Positions 8,739 to 20,906 of a DNA stretch of 30,937 nucleotides are shown in pieces. Within the stretch, counting starts at the first letter, position 1. Each line of letters starts with the position of its first letter. The stretch is from Saccoglossus kowalevskii (Eukaryota; Hemichordata; Enteropneusta; Harrimaniidae), in NCBI RefSeq assembly GCF_000003605.2, contig NW_003139322.1, forward strand, positions 135,110-166,046, in the 5' to 3' direction. Made by a program: the position numbers and the translations under genes. The notes beneath the pieces are model-generated. The model did no database searches and had not been told where the DNA came from. It saw nothing but the letters and a program-made list of their open reading frames with translations.

Positions 8739-11192
8739 GTTACATAATATGACTTTGAAATACACACGTAATTCACAGCTTTAGTAACACATCTTGTACT
8801 ACCGCACATCAAAATCGTGCTATATAGTTTTATTTACTTCAGCCTTATTAGTCATTTAATTGTGGTAATTGTCTAAAATGACAACTGAATGTTTACAATT
8901 ACAAATATTCGCCAACGAACACCATCCAGAGGAATCACGAACATCTGATAACAAAAAATTCACTCCGCTACACACCTTAGTTACAATTTGCAATAGAAAA
9001 GTCGCAAATGTTCCGTGCTGTAGTCGCTACATCGTTAACTGTTGACTCCGGCATATGCTACGAAGTGTAACTAATTGAATTCATTTGCTAATAGAAATCG
9101 GACTGCGCTATCCAAATAAAAATTTTCAATTGTATACGCCTGTCAGACAACATCACCTATTATCCGTTATCGTACAACAGTTACATTGTCTCATACTTTA
9201 ATAATACATTGAATGTGTAATTTATAAGCTTCAAGCTAAATTTCACAGAACACGCACAATAGAGTGTTTCAGTTGTAATTACATTCAGGCACGAAGACAT
9301 TACGTTATAGATGAATTATATCATTTCAGTTGTGAATGACAGAATCATGAAATAAATGTGATTGTTTATCGTAACAGTTATGTGTTTCTCCCAGTGTTGT
9401 TATACTATTGTCATATCACTCGTACAGACATCCATCATATGCGTTGTCAGAATTCCCACGAGTGACGCTTGGAACAGTTTCAAGCGTATCTTCACATTGC
9501 TATCAACAAGCATGGTTTCTAAAACAATACCAGTGTCGTCTTTAGCAGGTTTGTGGTATATAGGCAGCTGACAGTGTATGGCACCAAGTGTATTATTATA
9601 ATTATCATTGCTTCTTTTCTTCAATACCTATATAATCTTGCGATCACAAAGAGCATGGAATATATTTGAGCACTTTTATTTTGATTCGGGGATTATATCT
9701 GACAATCAATTGGCAAGTATGAAAAACACATTTATTTCGGAATATTCTCCCAATTCAAATGCTAAGAAGATACTCTGCTTTATTTGTGTTTTATTAGCTA
9801 TACAGCTATTTTTACCGTCCCATGAGTCTTTGCGGGGTTTCTTTAATGAATAGCCGGGTTACTGCCGTGAATACCTAAGATAATCAAATTTGTTCAAAAC
9901 GTTTGAATTTACAGTAATTTGTTTGCTGGCATAAATTTAAAGTACAAGTAGTACCATTATCGTAGGCGAGCCAGTGTCAAATGAGAGATTACAAATTAAG
10001 CTAATCGCTGTAGAATTCTATATATTATCTGCAGTCGCGTGTCAAATTGTTTACTGCCGTCATTTGAAATTTAAAATACCTTGACAGATACTTGATAATT
10101 TTTTTTCAAAACGATACACGTTCATTTCGAATACATTGGCATGGACAGAAGGTTTTGCCGAGTTGGATGGAATGGATGGAAGCGCGGTAATACATTTCTT
10201 GGAACGTATTAGCGATGCATTGTATATTACATGACTGTAAACCACGACGTTGAGACTTCCTTTTACATCAACAGTTCACAGTGTATCACGATTTACCCAA
10301 AACGGCGGCTAGAAACGAATCCCGCAATTTAGGACACATTTTCTACCAAATACCACCGATTAAAATAAGCTAGGGATACTTAGTACATTTCTCTGGAAAC
10401 TTCAGTCAGTGGACCCTCTGTAATTTGCGGTTACAATGTATATACATAAATAAATAAATGTAGAAAAGTTATTGAATACCTAAACCACATTTATATCAAA
10501 AAAAGTGAACCCCAAATGACACGCCGATCAATCAACGTAGGTCTTGTTAGACAAAGTTGCATGTCACGTGCTAAGAAACTGTCCACATAATTCACAGAAC
10601 CACTGTAATCCCTTCTAACTGCCATATTTTTTTTAGACACATTCGTCGCAAGTACAAGTCATTATTGCAGGTACTCCCGTCGTATTAGAATTCTGCTGAA
10701 TGATTTGAAAGGAGATAAACCGTAAGTACACTAGTTTTTTGATTAAAAGCGATATGCTTGGACGGTAAACCGTCATCATTTTCAATTCTCATTCTCGTCT
10801 TCCAATGTGTTTCACAGTTAGGAAAAATGAAAAGGTAAAAGGGTAAATACTAGTCATTAGTCTTAGGCTAACATTCAGGTTTTCCTTGGTATACATATAA
10901 TCGAATACATACACTTTTCAATTTATTTAGTTATAATACACAATAACTGAGCGTACTCCCGTTTCGTTGAATGGTTTACAGGGGTAATATGCCCAAAGCC
11001 TAGATTACTGTTATATTAGTGTTTAGTGTGCTTTAGAAAGCAAAACATCATCAAAGTAAATTATTCTTCTAGCATTTGCACGTGTCCAACATCCTGTATT
11101 CTCAATCTTGATGTGATACTATGTCGCGTTGTCGTAAAAGACATTTTCCTTCTGAAATCATTAATGGTAATACCTAGCCGAAGTCGAAAGTT

Positions 11193-11203
11193 GGGGGGGG
11201 GGG
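11193..11203 (+). repeat. Poly-G run (11 G)
   Basis: Eleven consecutive G residues in otherwise AT-rich DNA. This is a mononucleotide run that is often length-variable or prone to sequencing error. Confidence 0.9.
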
Positions 11204-12683
11204 TAGTTTTTGTTTTGATGTGCAAGCATCAATTCATGTATTTGAGTACGGGATTGTTTTTTAATGATAATAAGAACATTCGCGAAGCGCCGTAGGCATA
11301 ATTATGGCTGTTCCAATTCAGGCGGTTTTCAAGGAGATATTGGCCAATGCTCCAGTAAGCATTATAAATGTGGTATACAATCATAGTTTATAGTCGCTAA
11401 AATGTATGTGTTTTCGAAATATATAGATTTACTTGATTTTTCGTCAGAATTCTTTGTATGACAAATAGGTATCTATATTCAGATGCCATCCTTTTTGAAA
11501 TTATATTATGTTTTAAATTATTATATATTCATGAATTCTCTTTTACATATTATTTGACTTACATTTGATTGTGACAATAAACATTACGATGATTTCTTGT
11601 TGAATAATCTGCTCAATTCACCATTTTTGCAATCTTCGAATAATCGTTTAGTATTTACTAGCATAACCGCGGTACTGTAGTGAATATAGTTTTTTTCAGA
11701 ACGTAGAACTACTATAATTTCGTATAGTGGGTTTCGTCAAAGGTGAAATGGACAACACAAAGTTTGAATTTTAGAAAAAGATGTAACATTCAATCGATCA
11801 TTGACAACTCTGAACAGGAAGACTGAGTATAGGGCACAAGATTAGTAACACCTGAGCGCACTCTGAAAAAGGCATGTCGACATTCACTGAGTTTTTTCTA
11901 CATTTGGTGGAATATGTGGTTGGACACGGCTTCTTCAAATATAGGAGTTACTGATATACGACCGTGAGAAGACCGGATCTAAATATAGAAACAATATCAC
12001 CCCCATTTAAATAGGGGTAGAAAAACACCTAACTACAACGAGTTGTTGAAAACTATTGCAGCTTCCCTTTAAATACATAACTATTGGTATTCAGTCAGGT
12101 CCCAGTGCTTAATTAATGGTCAATTTGCTTAAAACATCGACCACTTTATCAATACTAGGAACAATACAATGTAAACAATCGTTCAAACATTTGTTACAAA
12201 CAGGTTAGACGTCACAGTTATTTCAGGTAAAACTGACTTTAAATAGTCATTATACAGATAAGGCATCTCAGATGGCATATCATCGCAAGTCCTAATACGT
12301 GTATGTTACGTAGAAGGGTAATCGATGTTCTTCGTGAATTGCCATTAGTTTTCGACTAATAGTTTCTTTAGTGTGCTAAGTAATATTTTACGGTATGGAA
12401 ATATCTGGTCAACCAGAAAAACACGATATACACGACTACCTACATGTATAATGAAATCGGAATCTTAGAAACTGTTTAAGTAAATTAGATAAATGTAAAA
12501 TACATATAAATGTATTTTGACTTACCTGCTAAAATATGCTAGGAAATACAATGCACATTTCAAACAGACATCACATATAATATGAGAATGCAACGTAAGG
12601 TAAGCAACGTTCAAATAAAAATGTCTCCTAACACGCCGTTAGTTAATATATGTGCACATTATATGGCAGACATCCGACTGTCA

Positions 12684-12723
12684 TGGTAACCGCCAATCAA
12701 CTTGCACAACCTGGTAACCAATC
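12684..12723 (+). promoter_or_regulatory. Possible regulatory cluster: two TGGTAACC plus CCAATC
   Basis: TGGTAACC occurs at 12684-12691 and 12712-12719. Each is followed by or overlaps a CCAATC box (12693-12698 and 12718-12723). In animals CCAAT boxes bind NF-Y and often occur in pairs near promoters. No gene start is recognisable downstream on either strand, so a regulatory role is a guess from motif pairing alone. Confidence 0.2.
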
Positions 12724-15026
12724 GGACGAGGCTTAGATACGTCAAGCCAGGCAATTTGAGGAGTATTGGGGTATTTTAACAGTATATCATAAAGCCTCCA
12801 GGAATGAATATATTGAAGATAAATATAACATACTTATAAACGTAGTAGCACGAATCAATGTCATCGAAGCGTCCAATTCACCAGTTTCCAATTGTTGATT
12901 ATTTTCATTTCATGTTGTCTGAATTGAACTATTATTGAATATTACTGTTGTCAATATAACACGACATGAAGCATAATTGCATTTGCTACATACGGTTTAT
13001 ATACTGTGCTGCTGGATATTCAGCAAATGTGCACATCCGGTGGACGGGCGGGATGCCTAATTTACTTCAAAGTCTTAATTCTCTAGACACAAAATCAGGT
13101 AGCCAAATATAAGACGATAAATGATATTTGATAACTATACGTCAAATTTATATATCATAGAGGTTCTAAGTGGCAATTATAATCACAGAACAAATAAAAG
13201 GCATTGGGAGCGGCGGAATTACTGGATAAAGAAAAAGACGAGGAATCGTAACGGCGTATGTCTATTATGTTCCCTTGTTACCGGTTGTAAATCAAGAAAG
13301 CTTGTTTACTAGTACACATTAGTTTATTTCGTGTTTCGTTGTCGTTCTTATCATTGTATTGCATTGTGCTACCTACAGCAATGGTCAGCTTTATGTCAAT
13401 ATTACGAGTCCGCAAAATTTCACAGATACTCATATTAGTAACTATACATATTCCAGATTCCAGAATAAAATGAACATTTAAACACTCGATTAGTTTTCGT
13501 CAATCTCTGTCATTAAGTGCATATTAGCGATGATATCAAATAACCACTTTACATGCATCAATGTAGAAACAAATAAACAGGTTAAACAATAACAACCCTC
13601 ATCAATTCGGGTGCAAATACGCTACGATCGATGTTACTGAACTAAACTGAACGAATAAGATCACAGGATCGGTTAGGCATATATAATTACTTCCATTATC
13701 GCAAATACAGTCTTTGTAGAGCTTATAGGCGAGGAGACATCGATGTACTATAAATGCTGTATACTTTAGTACTAAAAGGTTAATACACATTGCTGCTATT
13801 TCATGCTTACTGTGATATTAAATGGCTATAGTCTACGTGAATTAATTTATCATTACATGTTTCTAATTCCAGTCCATGTACTTATCTATAAGATTCAATA
13901 TATACAGATTGTTAACTTCCAATACCCAATGAAGTTAATGCATTGTATTAAAGTGGGGTATGCCGTCACAACATATGATAATATCTCTCATCAAAGTTCG
14001 TCGTTTTGTTATATATATACGGGTCGCAAGTACTTTTTCTAATTGAAATTATCTAAGAATTCACAATTGAATCATTTGCTTAGCAACGTATCGTAACGCA
14101 ACGTAATTCGCAATGATAAAATATTGCAGAATCAGTCAAAGAATGTGTTCGTGCAAAAAGCTGTTCGTGTAAGGTTTTACGAGTGATCAAATACATTATT
14201 GTTGAGTATGCGTGGAGAATACGCGAATTTGGGCTGGGAAAATATATTATTGAAGAATGGATTAAAATTTTGTGCATTTAGATAAAATATTCTTGCATGT
14301 CGATAATTAAATCATGAACGCACTTAGTGTAATTTGGTTTTGGTTACAACTGCACACCCGAGAGTCATTACTTGAAGTTGTGCTCGTAATAAATAAATAT
14401 TTATGTAAGAACAATATTAACATTGAAATATTCAAATGAATGGTCGTTTCATTATATTCCACCAAGGCAAAATTAATGGGTTAAGTTTACTCAGTTCGTG
14501 CGTGTTTTTGTGATACACGGTCCATTTTGCTAGTGCAGACCTCAATAATTATTCATAAGGTTTCAGTGATGCTAATCTTTCGGAAGGGTAAAATCTTTAC
14601 TTACATGCATTGTAACATTGAGCAGAAGCTGATCGAATAAAAAACGTTTGATAAAGGAATTGATGTTTCACGTGCAGTGGGCAAGGGAGAAGTGGAAAAT
14701 TAAAAAAAGAAAAGTTGCAATTTCACAGTGAGAGGACACTTTTTGAAAGAAAAGTAGAAAGAGGGTACAACCGAACAGCTTTTGAGCACTTTAATTCACT
14801 TCGAGTACGATAATATTGGACAGGATAAATCCATAAACAATATCCAATAATTTGAGTGCAAATGTGTACATTCGCTCGTTGAATATTTTTGAAAATGGCC
14901 GGCTTCATAAAATTTCATATTTTTTTTACGTATTTTATTCGTGCGTCAAATCCTTGTAGAATTTCACTCTCTAAGAATCACTAAAGAAACCTAAATATTC
15001 TTCATTAACAGTGCTGTATATGCCAC

Positions 15027-15054
15027 TAGTTAATAACTAAACAGTTATTAACTA
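15027..15054. repeat. Perfect 12-bp inverted repeat, 4-nt loop
   Basis: TAGTTAATAACT (15027-15038) and AGTTATTAACTA (15043-15054) are exact reverse complements around the loop AAAC. As RNA or cruciform DNA it would form a clean hairpin. No element or gene around it explains it. Confidence 0.8.
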
Positions 15055-17108
15055 ATACGGGTAATGAGTTTTATTTATTTTAAGCAGTCTGTTGTTACGT
15101 TACACAATATCAATTTCCCACGGCGTGAATTATTTATTATTTCTGTGGCACTCGGGTCGACTCGGTGGTCGAACTACAGTTATGTAATCGAAGCGACGAC
15201 TCTTTCGTCGTCATATGTTTTATAGTAGAATGCCATGGAAACCCTTTGGGGCAATCTGACAAAACTAACTTCATCAAATAAAATCCGATTGTATTTTTAA
15301 GACGTTTTAATCTACAAATACAACAAATCAATTTAAAAAATGTGAACTGAATTTACATCCATACCGCTATCTTCTGAGTGAATCCGATACTATTTGTTTT
15401 CGGAAATATATATCACAGGGCAATCTCCATCGACCTAGTTTGACTTTATACAAAGAAAATAGATATTTCCAGACTGTTATTATCTATTCATCGAACTACT
15501 TTTCGCACAAATAAAATACTAAACTATACATGAAAATGACGATTTTGAGTAATTTACTATTGGTTACTATGGTAAAATAGTACCAACAAAGTAAAAATCT
15601 TGTTCTGTTGCATATATTTTAAAAAAGTCATATTTAATTATTATGGTTGTAATGAAGTTTTATGAAAATCTGTGATAAAGCTTTAACGTGGATTCCTATG
15701 GAAAATGCTCGAAAAAGTCCATTCCTAAGAACATATGCAAAACAATTTGTGTTATACATCGTTTCTGTGAGTCAAATCCTGTACATGTGATATCGCACAT
15801 TTCGTTATCTCCTTCAGAAATAGAGAGCCACTAGATGCAGGCAAGTCATACACGGGTCATCTTGGAACACAAATGAGGAACCGTAATAATATGTTAATTT
15901 TAAAGTAAGAAATGCAATTGTGTTGATCGTGAACTATCATAACGTCCACCAGGATAATTTAATTATTCTAATAAGGGGTAAATTGGTCTAAAAATAAAAT
16001 AAAACAATTAATGCCATTCGCAGTTTGAATCTACCTCTGCAATTAATGGAATGTTTGGGAGAGTGTATACAAAGTTGTAAATCAACGTTTCAAATGATGC
16101 GGTAGGTTTGTGCTGTTCAATTGTCTACTTCCGCGGACTGCCGTGTTTTCTGATTGATTATTCATTCGCATTGAGGTCGTCAAATCAGGTTCGGATTTTT
16201 ACTGTATAACAATGGGAGGATGTAGATAATGACACACAAATTGAAATGCCTGTATAGTCATTGGCTGAGTTTCTATATCTTAAAACGAGAACAGCGAGAC
16301 AATCAGAACAGGAATTCACTTTTATTATTCAAACAAATATACTAATAAACAATGTATTGAGTAGATTAACTATACATGATGCATCAACATGTTAGTAAGA
16401 TCAGTCCACAATTATCGTGGTACAATTCGTTATTTACAATGCAATTCCTGGTTACCTGTAACAACAACCGTGCCTTTTCCTTTTCTATTTGTTGTCAGTT
16501 ACAGGTAATGAAGACACTAAATACACTGTCGCCGTGATTTTGTTCTACGCGAGTAAGTGCCAACAGTAATTACAATACATTGATGCGAATTATGAATAAG
16601 CGCAATTTACAGATGAAAACTGTAATACGCGTCCATCAATCTTTGTCAAGTCGATATCCGTATTTAGTTCAAGTTCACACATGTCAAACAACCTACTCAT
16701 TCAATAATTTGTTCACAATTAAAGCGTGCCTATGTAACCCGACGCTAATAAAAGATGTGTTTTTCACCGCTATTAAACAATGCAATCTAACAATTATTGA
16801 TCGTGGAGAATTGATACTAATGTAATGTATACCAAACACAATATTAATGAATACATGAGTAAACAATGAATGTTGCTGATCAACAATGGATGTGACCGTG
16901 ATCTATTTAAAAAGGTTTCTCTGAACTGACAGTGTATTGATTATCATATTTAACAGTCATAACAAATAACAAATTGCTGATATCATTTTAAAACAAGCAT
17001 CGTTTGATATTGTCATTAAGGTATACGTATTTCTCTGTATCAAACATTTTGGTCGGCGTTTTCTGTTGTATTACTTTTACGCATGGAACGACTAATCCAC
17101 CCACTCAC

Positions 17109-17125
17109 GCATGTTAGCAACATGC
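17109..17125. repeat. 7-bp inverted repeat with 3-nt loop
   Basis: GCATGTT-AGC-AACATGC is a perfect short palindrome. It is isolated and could be chance or a binding site; nothing nearby helps to decide. Confidence 0.6.
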
Positions 17126-18720
17126 TTGCTGTAGTTATTATTGTCCTAATAAAACTGCATTCAACTAATTTTCGAAAACTTAAATAGGGGAAATATATAA
17201 AAAGACACATTCGAGAACGACAAAATGTTACTGGGAAAAAGTTTCAAGACAACTCATTTATATAAATGATGGCGTACATACATACTCGGACCATCTATTA
17301 TTTGACCACTTATTAGGTCAGACCAGCTATGCTATGTAAAATCACATGGAGGCATTTAATGTCTGAATATGAGTTTGGTTTACTCTCTGGATTACGATGC
17401 CGGTTCACTGGAACAATATCAGTAGGAAACGGAAAAATGTCAGAATAAGGGCAAATGTCGGACAAATGCCTACTTGTATTACTATTTTCGGGTCAAAATA
17501 ATCCGAGTCGGTTTAAAGATGATCTTATTTAATTTTATTTTAATTAAGTAGTCGCATATTGCAATGGGGAAGTTGTTCAGAAAGATGGAAATGATATATA
17601 GGAAAGCGGGATTTAAATTGGACAGCAAAGTATCTAACAAATTATACATCTTATATCAGCAATTGTATACATGACTATTTGCACACATAGTCTACGTAAA
17701 CATACATGAATTCACTCATTGCTGTTAGGCTGTTAAATATAATCTTATCGGTCCGTCAGTTTAGTTTTTGCACTTCCACATGCGTGCATGATAAAATAGG
17801 GAAGATTCCTGTATTCCATTGATGACAACACAACTTTTGTACACTAGTATTTTTTCTCCACCGACAGATACTTATTGAAATGTGTGATGTAGATACAGTA
17901 AACAGTTTTGAGCCTTCAGATAATCAATGCAGCAACTCGAAAATGACATTTGTTTCTACGCATTTGTAATCATAAAACCAGTTGAAGTCGGTTAGCAAAA
18001 ACAACGCTGTTGATACTGATAAAAATAACATTTATTAGCATTGAAAGGGTCTAAAAACAATAAATATCAACAGAAAAACACTATAAAAGCACTCATACAT
18101 TTTCTCTTTTTTAAATTTCTATAGGCAGATGATTTCTTGGTACATTAGTTTCTTATCTCAGTTCCAAATCCGTGTGTATTGCCGATAAAATATCTCCGAA
18201 GAGCATATTAAATTAGAAATGTGCTCCCATAAGAAAAAGCTATCTATAACGACAACCTTTCACTGCTGTATTTGTCAGTGCTGAGAAGAATTTTCTTGTA
18301 AAAAAAATTGCATGCACGTATGTGCGATTCAAATGACATTACACGAGAAGCTCACACAGAGGCGGGTTAAAATCAAGAATTATATCAGATGCAAATGACA
18401 AATTAGCAGTTCGCGACAAAAACTAGAAACACGCAAAACTGTGAATGGAGGAATCACACGCGATGTAGTGAATGTGGACAATGCGGTCAAAGTTGAAAGC
18501 AAGCAAATTAAGAATTTGTTTTACTAGTACGACCTGTTTCCACATCACAGGTGCAGGAGACCTGCGAATAGCTAAAATAAAGGCACAACTGAAGAAAAAA
18601 ATACAGGTTGCAATCTTAACAAGAAATATATCACACGATATAAAAGTTCTGTAGAAAACTAACATATATCATATTAATATGGCGACAATCTTGAATTTAT
18701 GCAAAAAAGATGTGTTAATG

Positions 18721-20792
18721 CAAATACAGAATGTTAAATTGATGACATGTTTGGTTCAAGACATTCCAGTAGGTTTCATCAAGAATGTTTTTTATATCAC
18801 TGAAAAATGTTGAGTAGAGTTGGAGATATGGCATGTTATGATATTAAAGCAGCCGTTTTGATTTAGGCAAATTAGCAAATTTCCGAAGAATGACACCTTG
18901 TTATCACGCTGTTTTTTCAGTGACAAAAACAAATTGTATAAACTCAATATCCAAGTTGCACACCTCGGCTGATGGACTAACATGTGTAAGAGACTAACTA
19001 TATCCAAATAGTGACTGTAATTGGCTACTGATGATATGAACAAAAAAGAACTGTTTTAGACAGTTTCATTGTTTAATGACCAATTACTTTCCCTACCCAC
19101 ACAACTCCCTAGGTACAATTTTGTGATCCATGATGCTCTGCATTGCTAGGCAACCAAGAGCTGTTCCATTAATGATCTCTAATGATGGCTAGAATTGTGA
19201 TTATACCCGTATTTCCAGAGTTAGGAAATATCTAAATATAGCAAGTAATTGGCAGTGACTCCTACACACAGAAACTGGCTAGAGCTGTTTCTTCAAGTTT
19301 GTAATACACTTGATCCATAACTAAGTCAGTAAACTAGTTTTGAAATGATACTGGTGTGATGATAGGAAATATATTGTATTGATGATAAGTTTATCAAATA
19401 CGTATACGAAAATAGAACACACAATGTGATGTCAAGTGTCTGTGTCTCATACCAGCAAAGGGTACAACCAGTCATTTATTGTGTAGACAGGACACATTTT
19501 GTAACATAAAAGGTATAATATTTTCCTGATACTTAACATTTTTGCACTTTCCATAAAATATATCCATCTCCATACGTAAATTGTTATTTATGACAAGTCT
19601 TTTGACATTAATGACTTATAAGCAACCAGAAAATCGTCCTAAAAATGGGAATTGAGAAATCTCACAGTTGTCCCAGTATAAATGGTACATCATACAACGT
19701 CCATCATAAACATGAGGTATGTTATACAAGGCACCATGACCACATATAGGCAATTTACTACTCCTTTTATACCATACAATAACACTATTGTCATGAAAAT
19801 TAGATTTGCATAATATGAAAATTTAATTAGTTGAATTAGTTAAAAAGTTAAAATATACAAATGAACATTTATCATATACAGTTTTCACAACATTAATTAC
19901 CTTATTTATATTTACTCTAAAACATTATTTGCGTTTGATATTATGTACACTATTCATATTGGGTCTTATCAATTAATCAAAATTCTAACTCAAACAACTA
20001 TGTACAAGACCAAAGACACACAAGAGGCTGATAAATAATTTGTATGTAAATATGTATTCCAATATACATAAATGAGAGTATGAACGCAGTCGTACATTGG
20101 ATGTCAAATAAGTATATACAATGACCAATGTCACCAAAACTATTAAACCACAGATGATAGAAACGGGTTCTCCTTTATAAAATAACATTACAACATCACA
20201 TAATTCATGGCAACAATGTTGCATGTTGTGTTTCTGAATAACATTGTGGTAATTTATAAAGTTTATTGCTTGAATGTATCATATGTATGTATATAGCTGA
20301 TATGTAAATATAATTTCTGAATAAATAATAAATCAATAATCAAACACTATTCAACAACTGATCAATAAATGAGAATCACCAATAATCATCGAAAATTACA
20401 GCAGATGAAGTTAAGATAATGTTTGAATTGTAATCTAAAAATTCATTTAAAAATAGCCATCAGCAGATATATGATGAAATGCAGATAATATTTCTGTAAA
20501 TTGATCAGTAAATCATTTAAATTGTATCATACATGTGTTGCTGTCCTAATAATTAGATGTTTATTATGTTTTCCTTGACAGATTTTTTATTATTTTTACT
20601 CACTCAGTTTGGTGACAAATTCTCAAATTAATCAACAAATAATACACAGGTTATTTTGAAAAAAATGGCTCGCTATTTTTATAATGAATGGTTTGGTTCA
20701 ATGAATGCCCTGTGTTAGTGAAATGGTGCACCTGCCGGGATTAATATTTAGGACAACAAAGAAAAGTATCACTTCAAAGTTAGGCATACCAT
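18721..20792 (-). other. MVP downstream region, probable 3' UTR and flank
   Basis: This region lies 3' of the MVP stop codon on the minus strand and has no recognisable coding sequence. Hexamers AATAAA on the minus strand (TTTATT on the plus) occur at 20586-20591, 20262-20267 and 19475-19480; the first would give a 3' UTR of about 220 nt. The CpG-poor composition of the MVP gene continues to about 18.7 kb, which could mean that transcription or methylation extends well past the first poly(A) signal. The exact transcript end cannot be fixed from sequence alone. Confidence 0.45.
20586..20591 (-). terminator. Candidate MVP polyadenylation signal
   Basis: AATAAA on the minus strand about 200 nt after the MVP stop codon is the nearest canonical hexamer. 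Alternatives lie at 20262-20267 and 19475-19480. AT-rich DNA yields this hexamer often, so use is not proven. Confidence 0.4.
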
Positions 20793-20906
20793 TCAGTTGT
20801 TCAAACCATTTCCTACAAGTCCTTGGGCAACATTGAAAAGGTTAAGAGGACTATCACCACTCATTATTAAGGTAGATTCTATACCAAGTCCTTTCAGCAA
20901 ATCAAC
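20793..20906 (-). CDS. MVP: MVP last coding exon f (cap ring and C-terminus)
   Basis: The acceptor TTGATTGTAG precedes 20906 and TGA is at 20795-20793. The 38 codons include the stop: [18 protein letters not shown], then [19 protein letters not shown]. The NLFN-x-A-x-GL-x-G motif is the conserved end of the cap ring. The protein stops just after it, while vertebrate MVP continues for some tens of residues. Confidence 0.96.
   Translation of the reverse strand, partial: VDLLKGLGIESTLIMSGDSPLNLFNVAQGLVGNGLNN

Larger units (their letters stand above)
8739..18720. other. Gene-free intergenic stretch, CpG-retaining
   Basis: About 10 kb with no supportable gene. All open frames are under 95 codons, many overlap one on the opposite strand (for example 9362-9624 and 18423-18665), and none matches a family I know. 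I found no tRNA, rRNA or transposase trace. Small structures noted are an 11-G run at 11193-11203, a CCAAT-box pair at 12684-12723 and inverted repeats at 15027-15054, 15195-15212, 17109-17125 and 18553-18565. CpG is frequent: I count 15 in 13981-14280. Confidence 0.6.

Noticed and set aside
9362-9624. Overlapping frames of 69 and 74 codons on opposite strands
   Set aside because: I looked for an exon of a known family in the minus-strand reading and could not recognise one; no convincing splice pair nearby.
18423-18665. Overlapping open frames on both strands (80 and 60 codons)
   Set aside because: Short, mutually antisense, no motif recognised, no splice or start context.
19142-19154. ATTGCTAGGCAAC resembling an RFX X-box
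   Set aside because: Only one half fits well, and no promoter is recognisable nearby.
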